Part shown: positions 1 to 9,792 of the stretch, one piece after another
How positions within the stretch are numbered: the stretch's first letter is position 1
How the letters are laid out: every line of letters begins with the position of its first letter
Assembly: GCA_015056905.1 (NCBI GenBank)
Contig: SVFI01000003.1
Location: 124,001-188,000 of the forward strand
Length of the DNA stretch: 64,000 nt
Source of the DNA: Lachnospiraceae bacterium
GTDB taxonomy: Bacteria > Bacillota > Clostridia > Lachnospirales > Lachnospiraceae
Reading direction: 5' to 3'
The notes under the pieces: model-generated
The model's input: the letters and a program-made list of their open reading frames with translations, nothing else
The model's database searches: none
What the model was told of the DNA's origin: nothing
Position numbers and translations under genes: made by a program

Positions 1-284
1 ACAACATCCGAAATCGGATATCCCTCATAATAGTGCACACGCCCTTTCATACAGACAACCGGAACTTCTCCGACATACCCGAAAATAAATTTTCCTGCAT
101 GTCCCGGAACAGTAGAAACCGGAAATCCTTTGATATCCTCATACGAAATCTCGCACTCCACACGGATATCATCGGCATAATCACCGAGTCCCGAACCAAG
201 CACAATCGCTACCTTCGGTACAAAATCTGTTTTCTCCCTTACACTCTTTAAACAATCCTGAAGCTTTGCATATACCTCGTTCAT
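1..284 (-). CDS. Purine nucleoside phosphorylase, N-terminal part (runs off left edge)
   Basis: Minus-strand translation MNEVYAKLQDCLKSVREKTDFVPKVAIVLGSGLGDYADDI...GFPVSTVPGHAGKFIFGYVGEVPVVCMKGRVHYYEGYPISDVV; LGSGLG and GRVHYYEGY are PNP-family motifs. Confidence 0.9.
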   Translation of the reverse strand, partial: MNEVYAKLQDCLKSVREKTDFVPKVAIVLGSGLGDYADDIRVECEISYEDIKGFPVSTVPGHAGKFIFGYVGEVPVVCMKGRVHYYEGYPISDV

Positions 285-300
285 AAAAATACCTCCCTTA

Positions 301-1713
301 TCAATTGTCGTATGCTTTCACATACACAAAATTCTCATTATTCCTCGTCATTTCATACAATGGGTTTAATATTGCTTCCAACAGATGTCCGCCCTCCGCC
401 TCAGACACCTTCACATCTGTTCCGAGCGATTCGCTAATCTGCGATATTGTCATATCATCCAAAAATACCTGCTCGCCGCTTCTAAGCATATTGGACGGAA
501 GAAGCACAACATCACCGAGTCCGCCTTCCTCTTGTGAAACATCAAGAAGCTGCGCCAGAAGGTCTTGCCCCGTCACAAGCCCCGAAACCGTGATGGTCTC
601 TCCGAAGAAATCATTTCGAATCGGTACCACACGAATATGGATGTTCGGAAACCGTGCTGCTATTGTATCCGCAAATTTCTGCAATGTCGGATAGGCCAGT
701 TTTCCGGTTGCAATTGTCACTTTTCTTTGTATTTTTTGCAGTTGTCCGCATGCCCCCTCATCTTCCAGTAGTCTCTTCCACGCCTCATCAAATTCTGTCA
801 TTAAAAGCCGCATCATACCGACACCGTTCTCCAGCTGAATATATCCGTCATACCGTTCTTCTTGTGGAAACGGGCGCTGTGCCAGGATATACCATTCATC
901 ACTTGCATGAATGAAATGAAGCCCGTACTCCTCATAGCATATTTGCTGATATCCTTCAATCAAATCAATAATCTGCTCCGCCTCCTGCTTGGTAAAAAGT
1001 TCCAGCGGATACAAACCGTCTCTATACTTTGTAATTCCGGCCGGTACAACCGACACGCTCCGCATAAACGGAAGATACTTCATAAGATCCTCAATCGAGC
1101 GTTTCAATTCCGCGCCATCATTGACTCCTTTGCAGCAGACAATCTGTCCGTTCATCTCTACATGTCCTTCATACAGTTTGTCCAAATATTTAAGTTTCTC
1201 CCCTGCAAAACGGTTACTCAGCATCTTGCAACGCAACTCCGGATTCGTCGTCTGCACAGAAATGTTAATCGGCGCAAGCTGCATCCGTATAATACGGTCA
1301 AAATCCTCATCCGTCATATTCGTCATCGTAATATAATTTCCCTGCAGAAAAGAGAGTCTGGAATCATCGTCCTTAAAATACAACGTCTCTCTCATTCCCG
1401 GTGGCATCTGATCAATAAAGCAGAAAATACATTTGTTCGTACAACTCTTGTACTCACTCATCAGCCCGTTTTCAAACTCAATTCCCAAGTCGTCATCAAA
1501 CTCTTTGTCAATCTCCAACAGCCACTCTTCACCGTCCGGCTTACGAATCAGCACTTCAATATATTCATCTTTTATCAAAAATCTGTAATCAAAAACATCT
1601 TTTATCTTTTGGTCATTAATTGACAAAAGCACATCGCCCGGCTCGATTTCCATCTCCTCGGCAATCGAATCCGGAAGCACTTCTTTAACCACATGTTCAT
1701 AACATTTTTTCAT
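301..1713 (-). CDS. DUF512 radical-SAM-like protein with N-terminal PDZ domain
   Basis: CTNKCIFCFIDQMPPGMRETLYFKDDDSRLSFLQGNYIT (CxxxCxxC) after a PDZ-like SIAEEMEIEPGDVLLSINDQKI; likely start MKKCYEH, shorter than the 301..1794 ORF. Confidence 0.85.
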   Translation of the reverse strand: MKKCYEHVVKEVLPDSIAEEMEIEPGDVLLSINDQKIKDVFDYRFLIKDEYIEVLIRKPDGEEWLLEIDKEFDDDLGIEFENGLMSEYKSCTNKCIFCFIDQMPPGMRETLYFKDDDSRLSFLQGNYITMTNMTDEDFDRIIRMQLAPINISVQTTNPELRCKMLSNRFAGEKLKYLDKLYEGHVEMNGQIVCCKGVNDGAELKRSIEDLMKYLPFMRSVSVVPAGITKYRDGLYPLELFTKQEAEQIIDLIEGYQQICYEEYGLHFIHASDEWYILAQRPFPQEERYDGYIQLENGVGMMRLLMTEFDEAWKRLLEDEGACGQLQKIQRKVTIATGKLAYPTLQKFADTIAARFPNIHIRVVPIRNDFFGETITVSGLVTGQDLLAQLLDVSQEEGGLGDVVLLPSNMLRSGEQVFLDDMTISQISESLGTDVKVSEAEGGHLLEAILNPLYEMTRNNENFVYVKAYDN

Positions 1714-1869
1714 CTGATTTTCACCTGATTTTCCTGTCAACTTTTTACTGTCACTCTTGTCTATTATCATATCAAGAATTCTCATTCTCTTCAAGTCTTG
1801 TCGGACGTTCTGACGCTATCGTGTTGCCACCATTCCCCACACGACACAACGGGTTAAAGTTTAAATTAC

Positions 1870-2028
1870 GGCATGGGCACATAAAACTTCTTTATAAAAA
1901 AATACCCGAGTTTTTTAATTCCTCGGGTATTTTTACTTATAAGTTTCATATATACCCAAAACACCTAACAAAGTAGAAATAGATAACATAATTTTGGGTA
2001 TGCTCAAAAGATTATTCTCTAGATAATG
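1870..2028 (-). repeat. Copy A of a three-unit GGGTAT-N21-ATACCC interspersed repeat (inverted relative to the other two copies)
   Basis: Units 1875-1907 (GGGCAC..ATACCC), 1925-1957 (GGGTAT..ATACCC), 1996-2028 (GGGTAT..degenerate); each spacer 21 nt; gaps 17 and 38 nt. Confidence 0.65.
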
Positions 2029-3509
2029 ATACAGACAAGTCCTCCGTTTGTGTCATTCACAATCTTCTGCATCGTATCCTGAAGTTTTAACTGGCTTTCA
2101 TCTCCTATCATGGCAACCTTTGCCGCAATTCCGTCCTGTACCATTTGTTCTACTGTTTTTCCGAAAATATTCGTCTCCCAGATTCCGTCATTCCCCTGCT
2201 CATTCTGACCGATGTAGGCAATCAAATCCTCCGCCTGCTGCTTCGTTCCGACAATTGGGGCAATCTCCGTCTCGATGTTTGCACGAATCATATGGATGGA
2301 CGGACTCTGCGCACGAATCTTTACACCAAACTTATTTCCATGATGAATGACTTCCGGTTTTTCGAGGGTAATTTCACTACGCTCCGGAGTTACCACACCA
2401 TAACCTTTCTGCCGGACACTTGTCATCGCGCCTTCCACTTTCTTGTATTCGCGCCGCATCTTTGCACTATCCGTCAGATAGTCCATCAAATCATATTCAC
2501 TTTCTATTGTCTGGCCAAGCATATCCGTTAGCATCTGATAATAGCACGCTTCATCCATATCAAGTCCGATGCTCACCGCTCCATCCGCGAGATTAACACC
2601 GTCAATACGAATTTTTGTCACATGCCCATTATCCAAAAGAAACGGGCTCTCATAAATATCCTTCATCCTGTTGTAGGAAGACATTTTCTCACGTATTCCC
2701 TCCACCAGACTCTTCTTTACTTCATGATCCGCCGGCAACATTTCCACCCACTTCGGCATATAAAAAGCAATGTTGCTGATTGGGAATTCCAGCAGGACAC
2801 TTTGCATAATCTTGTGAATATCATCTGCCTTAAGTTGTGCACAGTTAACCGGAAGCACCGTTACATGATATTTTTCTCCGAGACTTTGTGCCAGCTTCTG
2901 TGTTGCCTCAGCATATGGTCTTTCGCTGTTTAACAACACAACGAACGGTTTTTGCATCTGTGATAACTGCTGCAGCGTTTTCTCCAAAGCCGGCTCATAA
3001 TTGTCTGCCGGAATATCCGAAAAACTCCCGTCGGTCGTCACTACAATACCGATGGTGGAGTGATCATGAATCACTTTATATGTACCGAGTTCCGCCGCCT
3101 GCGTGAACGGTATTTCATGTTCATACCAAGGCGTACGTACCATCCGCTCCGTATCCTCCTCCATATGTCCTGCGGCCCCATCAACCATATAACCGACACA
3201 GTCAATTAAACGAACACGTACCGGTATTTCCTCTCCGAGTCGAATCTGTGCCGCCTCTGACGGAATAAACTTCGGTTCCGTCGTCGTGATTGTCTTTCCG
3301 GTCCCACTCTGAGGGAGCTCATCCTGCGCTTGCTTTTTCTCATATTCTTTTTCCATATTCGGCAAAACACAGACATCCATAAACCGCTTGATAAAAGTCG
3401 ATTTTCCAGTTCGGACCGGTCCTACGACCCCAATATATATATCGCCATCCGTGCGCGCCTGAATATCCTTGTACAAATCAAATTCTTTCAGCTCATTTCG
3501 ATTGTCCAT
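2019..3509 (-). CDS. spoIVA: Stage IV sporulation protein A
   Basis: MDNRNELKEFDLYKDIQARTDGDIYIGVVGPVRTGKSTFIKRFMDVCVLPN; Walker A GPVRTGKST; start chosen at MDNRNE. Confidence 0.97.
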   Translation of the reverse strand: MDNRNELKEFDLYKDIQARTDGDIYIGVVGPVRTGKSTFIKRFMDVCVLPNMEKEYEKKQAQDELPQSGTGKTITTTEPKFIPSEAAQIRLGEEIPVRVRLIDCVGYMVDGAAGHMEEDTERMVRTPWYEHEIPFTQAAELGTYKVIHDHSTIGIVVTTDGSFSDIPADNYEPALEKTLQQLSQMQKPFVVLLNSERPYAEATQKLAQSLGEKYHVTVLPVNCAQLKADDIHKIMQSVLLEFPISNIAFYMPKWVEMLPADHEVKKSLVEGIREKMSSYNRMKDIYESPFLLDNGHVTKIRIDGVNLADGAVSIGLDMDEACYYQMLTDMLGQTIESEYDLMDYLTDSAKMRREYKKVEGAMTSVRQKGYGVVTPERSEITLEKPEVIHHGNKFGVKIRAQSPSIHMIRANIETEIAPIVGTKQQAEDLIAYIGQNEQGNDGIWETNIFGKTVEQMVQDGIAAKVAMIGDESQLKLQDTMQKIVNDTNGGLVCIII

Positions 3510-3515
3510 AAAAAA

Positions 3516-3555
3516 TACCCCGCTTGCGTTTGTTACATTGTATGGCAACGGGGTA
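3516..3555 (-). terminator. Rho-independent terminator after bioY
   Basis: Inverted repeat TACCCCGCTTGC...GCAACGGGGTA, followed by a T run on the minus strand. Confidence 0.7.
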
Positions 3556-3574
3556 ATCTTTATGACTATGAAAT

Positions 3575-4117
3575 TTATAACACATTTGCCTTCTTAAGGT
3601 GTCTTCGAAACGGCGGCCCCAAAAGAAGTGCCACGGCAATTTTTATCAAATCAAAAATAATAAACGGCGCCACGCCCGTCAAAATTGCCTGCCATAGGGA
3701 TATATCTGCATATAAAGCAAGCCAGATGGTTCCGAGAAAATAACAAAGAACAAGCCCAAGTAACATTCCGAGCAGATGCATTCCCCTCTTAGCAAAGCGT
3801 TCAATAAAAAAGCCGCTGCTAACCGTAAGCAAGAGGTAACCTATCAGATATCCGCCGGTCGGTCCCAGCAAAACTGCCGGTCCTGCGGAATATCCGGAAA
3901 AAACCGGGAGACCGACAAGTCCGATACATATATAGATCAGACAGCTTATCGTAGCTTTCCACATACCAATCATATAGACGATCAAATACAATGCTACGGT
4001 AATCAATGTAACCGGCACCACTCCGACCGGAATCGTTGCAGGTCCTATGACGCACAACACCGCTGCCATCAGCGAAATGATTGCCATTTCCTGTATTTTT
4101 ATGCGCTTTATCTTCAC
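3575..4117 (-). CDS. bioY: Biotin transporter substrate-specific component BioY
   Basis: Small multi-TM protein with GLVGLPVFSGYSAGPAVLLGPTGGYLIGYLL, characteristic of BioY. Confidence 0.93.
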   Translation of the reverse strand: MKIKRIKIQEMAIISLMAAVLCVIGPATIPVGVVPVTLITVALYLIVYMIGMWKATISCLIYICIGLVGLPVFSGYSAGPAVLLGPTGGYLIGYLLLTVSSGFFIERFAKRGMHLLGMLLGLVLCYFLGTIWLALYADISLWQAILTGVAPFIIFDLIKIAVALLLGPPFRRHLKKANVL

Positions 4118-4119
4118 GT

Positions 4120-5328
4120 TTATCTTGTCTCCATTAATTTTTTCATACCTTCATTCAGACCTCTTACCGTCAGTTTATACATCGGAAGAAGCTTTTTAAT
4201 CGCTGTCTCCGCTTCCCGCCAAGGCGCATTGCCCGGTGCCATCTTCGGGTTCATCCAAATGATTTTTTTGTAATGCGATTTTAAAAGCTGAAGCCATTCG
4301 TAACCGCTCAGTCCCCCGTTCGGTCCACGGTAGTTTCCCGTCAGAGAATATAGTTCCTCCGGTGCCATCGCCGCATCACCGACAACAATGACCTTGTAAT
4401 CGCTTCCCAGGTTACGGAACATCCAGTCTGTATCAATCCAATCTCCGTTCTCGCACTCCGGTGTCTTATATAACTTGGAATAAATGCAGTTATGGAAATA
4501 ATAGCATTTGACATCTTTAAAATGATTTGACTTTGAAACCGTCTGAAACAGCTCATTCACAAGCCGTGAATACGGAATCATCGTTCCACCCGAATCCATC
4601 AGAAGGAGAAGCTTAACTGCATTTTTGCGCGGGCGTTGCATCTCAATCTGCAAATATCCCCCGTTCTGGCACGTCTTGTTGATGGTTCCGTCAATATCAA
4701 GCTCTGTTTTCGGAATCTCCAGCCTTGTAGAAAACTGTCTGAGTTTGCGAAGTGCCATCTGAAACTGACGGTTTTCCAGCACTCTGTCGTCACGGAAATC
4801 TTTAAATTTCCGTGCACCGACCACCTCAAACGCCGACTGATATCCGCTGGCGCCTCCGACACGCACACCTCCGACATAATTACCGGAGTTACCAAATGCT
4901 GTTGTTCCCGTCGTTCCAATCCAGAAACTTCCGCCGTTGTGCTCTTCTGTCTGGTCCTTGAGACGCTGCTTAAACTTTGTCTCAACATCCTCTTTGTCAA
5001 TCGGAGCATCCTCACTGTTTTGTTTATGGCGAAGTTCTCTGTCTTCCTTCGTAATAAGTTCCGTCAGTTCTTCCTTATCCAGCCAACGAAGCATCTGGTA
5101 TGTCACTTCCTCATCTGCCTGCGCACCCTTGAATACTTCTGCAAATGCGGTATCAAACTTATCAAAATCTGTCTCACTTTTAACTAAAATCATGCGTGCG
5201 ACATAATAAAACTGCGTCAGCGAACTTCCGCAAAGCCCCTGATCAAGTGCATCGATAAGAGTTAACCACTCTGTAAGTCCTATATGCAATTCTTTTGCCC
5301 GAAGTTCAAAAAAGAATTTTAAAAACAT
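4120..5328 (-). CDS. VWA domain-containing (CoxE-like) protein
   Basis: LLLLMDSGGTMIPYSRLVNELF and YYFHNCIYSKLY; paired with upstream MoxR ATPase. Confidence 0.85.
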   Translation of the reverse strand: MFLKFFFELRAKELHIGLTEWLTLIDALDQGLCGSSLTQFYYVARMILVKSETDFDKFDTAFAEVFKGAQADEEVTYQMLRWLDKEELTELITKEDRELRHKQNSEDAPIDKEDVETKFKQRLKDQTEEHNGGSFWIGTTGTTAFGNSGNYVGGVRVGGASGYQSAFEVVGARKFKDFRDDRVLENRQFQMALRKLRQFSTRLEIPKTELDIDGTINKTCQNGGYLQIEMQRPRKNAVKLLLLMDSGGTMIPYSRLVNELFQTVSKSNHFKDVKCYYFHNCIYSKLYKTPECENGDWIDTDWMFRNLGSDYKVIVVGDAAMAPEELYSLTGNYRGPNGGLSGYEWLQLLKSHYKKIIWMNPKMAPGNAPWREAETAIKKLLPMYKLTVRGLNEGMKKLMETR

Positions 5329-5337
5329 AGCAACCTC

Positions 5338-6147
5338 TTATACGTAATGTTTTACTGTTTCCAAATCTTCATCCTTCTTGACAACAACACCTACAAACGG
5401 AAGTTCCGCACGAATCTTATCCGCCGGAATTCCCGCAATCTGAAGTGCGTTAATCCAGTCAATGAGCTCCGATGTGCTCGGTTTTTTACGCACATCTCTC
5501 ATATCCCGAATCCAGTAGAACGTATCCATCGCATTCTTCAAAAGATTCCCCTCCACATTCGGAAAATGTGTCTTCACAATCTCTTCCATCAGTTCCTTAT
5601 TCGGAAATTCGATGTAATGGAAAATACAGCGGCGCAGAAATGCATCCGGAAGCTCCTTCTCCGCGTTGGATGTAATAATAACAATCGGGCGTTTCTTTGC
5701 CGTTACGGTACGCTTCGTCTCATGAATATAAAACTCCATCTGATCCAGCTCCCACAAAAGGTCATTTGGAAACTCCAAATCTGCTTTATCAATCTCGTCA
5801 ATGAGAAGAACCACCTGTTCCTCACTCTCGAACGCCTCTCCGAGCTTACCAAGTTTAATGTACCTGGCAATATCGTCAACGCCTTCCTCTCCGAACTGTC
5901 CGTCATACAAACGCTGAATCGTATCATACATATAAAGACCGTCCTGCGCCTTGGTCGTTGACTTTACATTCCATATAATCAGTTTTAAGCCAAGTGAATT
6001 GGCTACTGCCTGGGCAAGCATCGTTTTTCCCGTCCCCGGCTCACCCTTGATAAGAAGCGGTTTCTTCAGTGCGATTGCCACATTGACACTCGCCATCAAT
6101 TCCTCACTTGCCACATATTCTGTCGTTGACTGAAAATTATTTTCCAT
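5338..6147 (-). CDS. MoxR-family AAA+ ATPase
   Basis: Walker A GEPGTGKTML, Walker B VVLLIDEIDKADLEFPNDLLWELDQMEF. Confidence 0.93.
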   Translation of the reverse strand: MENNFQSTTEYVASEELMASVNVAIALKKPLLIKGEPGTGKTMLAQAVANSLGLKLIIWNVKSTTKAQDGLYMYDTIQRLYDGQFGEEGVDDIARYIKLGKLGEAFESEEQVVLLIDEIDKADLEFPNDLLWELDQMEFYIHETKRTVTAKKRPIVIITSNAEKELPDAFLRRCIFHYIEFPNKELMEEIVKTHFPNVEGNLLKNAMDTFYWIRDMRDVRKKPSTSELIDWINALQIAGIPADKIRAELPFVGVVVKKDEDLETVKHYV

Positions 6148-6269
6148 TTCCTGTTGTTTCCTTTCCGCATCACAAAGTTACAAACAAATATTTTCTTTTA
6201 CAAATCCTCTATATATGATACAATAAGAAAGTATTTTTCACAAGAAAAAGAGTTCTTGGAGGTATATAA

Positions 6270-7127
6270 ATGATTAAAGATATATTAAATCACAAAAAGC
6301 CAACCATCTCCTTTGAGGTCTTTCCTCCAAAAAAAGAGGATGAATTTGAAGGTGTCTATGCAACACTTGATAAACTCAGTGTTTTGAATCCTGATTTCAT
6401 ATCGGTAACTTACGGCGCCGGCGGAAGCCGTTCCAAAAAGACAACCGAAATTGCATCCTACATTCAAAACAATTTACATATCGATGCTCTTGCACATATG
6501 ACTTGTGTAGGAAATAAAAAAGAAGACATCGACAGAGTCTGTGATGAGTTAGCATGTGCTAACATACGACATGTGCTCGCACTCCGTGGCGATCGCCCGG
6601 CTTACATGACCGATGAACAATATGACAGTCGTGATTTTGCCTATGCCAACGAGCTCGTTTCCCACTTAAACGCCAACACTTCTTTCCAGATTGCAGGTGC
6701 ATGCTATCCCGAAAAGCATTTTGAGGCGATGAGCAAACGTGCAGATATGGCGCGGCTGAAAGATAAAGTTGCTGCCGGCTGTGATTTCCTAATCACTCAG
6801 CTTTTCTTAAATAATGATGTTTTTTTTGAATTCCAGGAGAACTGTCTCGCAAGCGGAATCACGGTCCCGATTTGTGCCGGAATTATGCCGATTACATCTG
6901 TAAAGCAGGTGTCAACTACCATCTCACTTTCCGGTACATCCGTCCCGAAAGCATTCTCTGACATCATCGCCAAATACGGCGAGAATCCGGAAGACATGCG
7001 CAAGGCCGGTATCGACTATGCCATCCGTCAGATACTTGATTTAAAGCAGTACGGTGCTGACGGAATTCACATCTATTCTATGAATAAGCCAAAGACTACT
7101 GCTGAGATTATGGAAGCAGTGAAGTAA
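6270..7127 (+). CDS. metF: Methylenetetrahydrofolate reductase
   Basis: ISFEVFPPKKEDEFEGVYATLDKL...DFISVTYGAGGS...LALRGD; RBS ggagg upstream. Confidence 0.95.
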   Translation: MIKDILNHKKPTISFEVFPPKKEDEFEGVYATLDKLSVLNPDFISVTYGAGGSRSKKTTEIASYIQNNLHIDALAHMTCVGNKKEDIDRVCDELACANIRHVLALRGDRPAYMTDEQYDSRDFAYANELVSHLNANTSFQIAGACYPEKHFEAMSKRADMARLKDKVAAGCDFLITQLFLNNDVFFEFQENCLASGITVPICAGIMPITSVKQVSTTISLSGTSVPKAFSDIIAKYGENPEDMRKAGIDYAIRQILDLKQYGADGIHIYSMNKPKTTAEIMEAVK

Positions 7128-7146
7128 CTATATTGCACAAAAACCA

Positions 7147-7174
7147 AAGGGACTGTATCACATCACAGTCCCTT
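7147..7174. terminator. Bidirectional terminator between convergent genes
   Basis: AAGGGACTGT...ACAGTCCCTT with T-rich flanks on both strands. Confidence 0.75.
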
Positions 7175-7182
7175 CATTTTTA

Positions 7183-9591
7183 CTACTTCTTCACTTTTAA
7201 TTTCTTATTTCCCTTGTTTTTGAAAAGTTTTTTGTACTTGCTGTAGCTTGCTTTCGGAACTTTTACTTTCAGACTCTTACTCGTATTATAGAATGCATTA
7301 CTTCCCACCTTTTTAATCTTTGTACTCTTAATCACAACCGATTTAAGTTTTTTGCAATCATCAAATGCTCCGGTATTAATATACTTAATATTTTTCCCGA
7401 TTGTAATTTTATTCAGTTTTGTATTGTACCAGAAAGCATATACGCCTATTCCGACCACCTTATATTTCACATTTTTGTACGTAATCGTGTCCGGTATCGT
7501 CACTGTTTTTTTCTGTGTCGTATAATCAAAAACTTCTACCTCCGGCGAAGTTTTGGAAGATGATGTCACAATATAAGTGATTCCACTTTTGGTGATGGTT
7601 TTTCCTTTACTCAGCACGGTTATGGTTGGCGTACTTGGGGCACTTGGTGTGCTCGGTGTGCTCGGTGTGCTAGGCTTACTTGGAGTACTAGGCTTACTTG
7701 GAGTGCTTGGTGTACTCGGTGTGCTTGGTGTACTCGGTGTGCTTGGTGTACTCGGTGTGCTTGGTGTGCTTGGTGTGCTTGGTGTACTCGGTGTGCTTGG
7801 AGTGCTCGGCGTACTCGGTGGTGTGTAGGTTGCTTTATCGATGGTAAAAATCTGCGAAAGTCCGAATGCAGCTGTCCAAGTATGGACATTCGTTCCATCC
7901 ACATTGCTGTAACAATCCAAATCAAGAGCCCTTACTCTGTTACAAACCGGAATCAACATATAAGACTTTCCGTCATAACTGTAAATTTTCCACTTCTGAT
8001 TGTTGGCTCCATGTTCTGTATGTACCATTACATTGGTTCTGTCTGCATCAATTCCCCCATCTAAATCAAGGACCTTTGTCGGTGCGGATACAGAACGAAT
8101 AATGTAACTGTTATCACTCTGTCGTTCAAACTTCCAAAACTGGGCTCCGCTTCCGTTTTTCTTTCTGCCGGAAACATTATCGTTATCGTTTGTGAGTACC
8201 GTCCCGGATGCGCGATTGGTAATGTATGCGGTAAAAGAATCTCCCAGGTTTTGTGAACTTCCGACTAGAGACGCACAGTCAATTCCTGCTGAAGTAACAT
8301 TACCGGCTCCATCATATGCGTAAATATGCGTCGTATATCCAAAAAGCTCATCGTTGTGGGCACTTCTGTTTACCTTATAGCTGTATTCACTTCCGTTTTT
8401 AGTTCCTGAGCAGGAAGGGTTCGTTCCCCAATCTCCTACAATATCATCTTGTCCATTGTAGGAAGTCCACGTCGGAAATTGAACACGGACTATGCCCACC
8501 TCATCCATTACCGTACATCGAACCGTATAACTGTCCACTGTCACATCCGTAATCCTCACATTTGAAATTACCGGCGGCGTCCTGTCAATAAATGAACTGA
8601 TTTCCGCTTTCGCATAATTCCCGCTGCCGTCATACGCATATACATGTGTTCTGTATCTACCTCCTTCATTGTTATGGTCACTGGCTTTCACCCTGAAATA
8701 TACTCTGTCTCCTGAAAAAGTCCCTCTAACTGCACTGTTGGTTTCCCAATTCGGAGCTAAATCGTCCTGCCCGTTCGCTTCTGTCCATGTCGGAAACTGA
8801 ACACGGTTTATATAACCGCTGTTGTCCGTAACACGGAACGATACCGTAAATCCCGTATTGTTCCAATCTGTAATTTGGACCTCGGACAAAACCGGCGGTG
8901 TTGTGTCATTTCCCGTTACTGCATATACGCGATACTTCGTAAAAGAACAACCTGACATAGAATCGTAGCTTCCTGTATACGTGTGTACCGAAGCCGGATT
9001 TGTTGTCCATGATGACCATGAATCTAAAATTACGGGAGTACCCTGATTAAGAGAAGCTGCTCTGCCCACATATGCGGTATGCTCAGAACTTGACAACACG
9101 ATGTAATAGCCTTGACGGATATAATTCATCATGTTCGCTTTATCCGTAGCAGTACTTGACAATGTGTTCGTTGCAACCAGTGTACATTTTCCGCCATACG
9201 AGGATATATAAGAATTAAGGGCCACACCAAAAGAAGTCATTTCATATGCACTGGATGTACTTTTAAAATATCCTTTTCCGATACCCCATGTAAAAAAATC
9301 ATCCGGATTGCTATAGTGTGCATACCCTGCTTCTTTTATCAGTTTCGAAAATGCGGTCACCCTGCAACCGCCGCTTCTCATACCCGTATACTTGGATGCT
9401 CCCTGACTCCAATACTCCCACGCGGAAGAGTACTTGTTACTGCTACTTGATGTGTTTGCTTTTACTTTACTTACGCCGCTGCCTATTTTAACAGTACCGG
9501 CCGTTGCTGTTGTAACATTGACAGCCATAAATAATGTAATTGCAAGTAACATAGAGATATTTCTTATTTTTCTTATTGATTGACTCTTCAT
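7183..9591 (-). CDS. Secreted multidomain protein: signal peptide, C39-like peptidase, two GBS Bsp-like repeats, ricin-type lectin, (STP)n linker, BspA-type LRR
   Basis: N-terminal signal sequence; SGGCRVTAFSKLIKEAGY...SSSEHTAYVGRAA...VILDSWSSW; repeated VQFPTWT..NGQDD; QKWKIYSYDGKSYMLIP ricin repeats; STPSTPSTP tract; ITIGKNIKYINTGAFDDCKKLKSVVIKS LRR_5. Confidence 0.85.
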   Translation of the reverse strand: MKSQSIRKIRNISMLLAITLFMAVNVTTATAGTVKIGSGVSKVKANTSSSSNKYSSAWEYWSQGASKYTGMRSGGCRVTAFSKLIKEAGYAHYSNPDDFFTWGIGKGYFKSTSSAYEMTSFGVALNSYISSYGGKCTLVATNTLSSTATDKANMMNYIRQGYYIVLSSSEHTAYVGRAASLNQGTPVILDSWSSWTTNPASVHTYTGSYDSMSGCSFTKYRVYAVTGNDTTPPVLSEVQITDWNNTGFTVSFRVTDNSGYINRVQFPTWTEANGQDDLAPNWETNSAVRGTFSGDRVYFRVKASDHNNEGGRYRTHVYAYDGSGNYAKAEISSFIDRTPPVISNVRITDVTVDSYTVRCTVMDEVGIVRVQFPTWTSYNGQDDIVGDWGTNPSCSGTKNGSEYSYKVNRSAHNDELFGYTTHIYAYDGAGNVTSAGIDCASLVGSSQNLGDSFTAYITNRASGTVLTNDNDNVSGRKKNGSGAQFWKFERQSDNSYIIRSVSAPTKVLDLDGGIDADRTNVMVHTEHGANNQKWKIYSYDGKSYMLIPVCNRVRALDLDCYSNVDGTNVHTWTAAFGLSQIFTIDKATYTPPSTPSTPSTPSTPSTPSTPSTPSTPSTPSTPSTPSTPSTPSKPSTPSKPSTPSTPSTPSAPSTPTITVLSKGKTITKSGITYIVTSSSKTSPEVEVFDYTTQKKTVTIPDTITYKNVKYKVVGIGVYAFWYNTKLNKITIGKNIKYINTGAFDDCKKLKSVVIKSTKIKKVGSNAFYNTSKSLKVKVPKASYSKYKKLFKNKGNKKLKVKK
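7634..7828 (-). repeat. Low-complexity tandem tract encoding (Ser-Thr/Lys-Pro)n linker
   Basis: 9-nt-periodic imperfect repeats (cttggtgtg/ctcggtgta) inside the 802-aa ORF. Confidence 0.9.
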
Positions 9592-9753
9592 AAATCATAC
9601 CTCCAATCTTTTGAACCCGGTTCGCTTTTAAATAAGTTTCTCTATGCTTACATTTTATCTTTTTTCTTCGCCCCAAAAACTTCCTCTGACAAACAGCATT
9701 TTTTTAGGATGAATGACCTGTTTTTCGGATTATGAATATTCTTCTGCAAAAAA

Positions 9754-9788
9754 AATCGCCATGTATAAACATTTCATACATGACGATT
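9754..9788 (-). terminator. Probable terminator hairpin
   Basis: AATCGCCATGTA...TACATGACGATT, then T-run on the minus strand. Confidence 0.6.
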
Positions 9789-9792
9789 CCTT

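Noticed and set aside
862-1623. 253-aa plus-strand ORF opposite the DUF512 gene
   Set aside because: Antisense to a well-supported gene; low-complexity basic translation. The same applies to most plus-strand ORFs opposite minus-strand genes in the track.
3516-3555. ATACCCC...GGGGTAA inverted repeat near spoIVA as another repeat unit
   Set aside because: Wrong spacing and arm order; a standard bioY terminator explains it.
7577-7828. Plus-strand ORF encoding (LGV)n
   Set aside because: Antisense shadow of the STP repeat in the secreted protein gene; no RBS or domain support.
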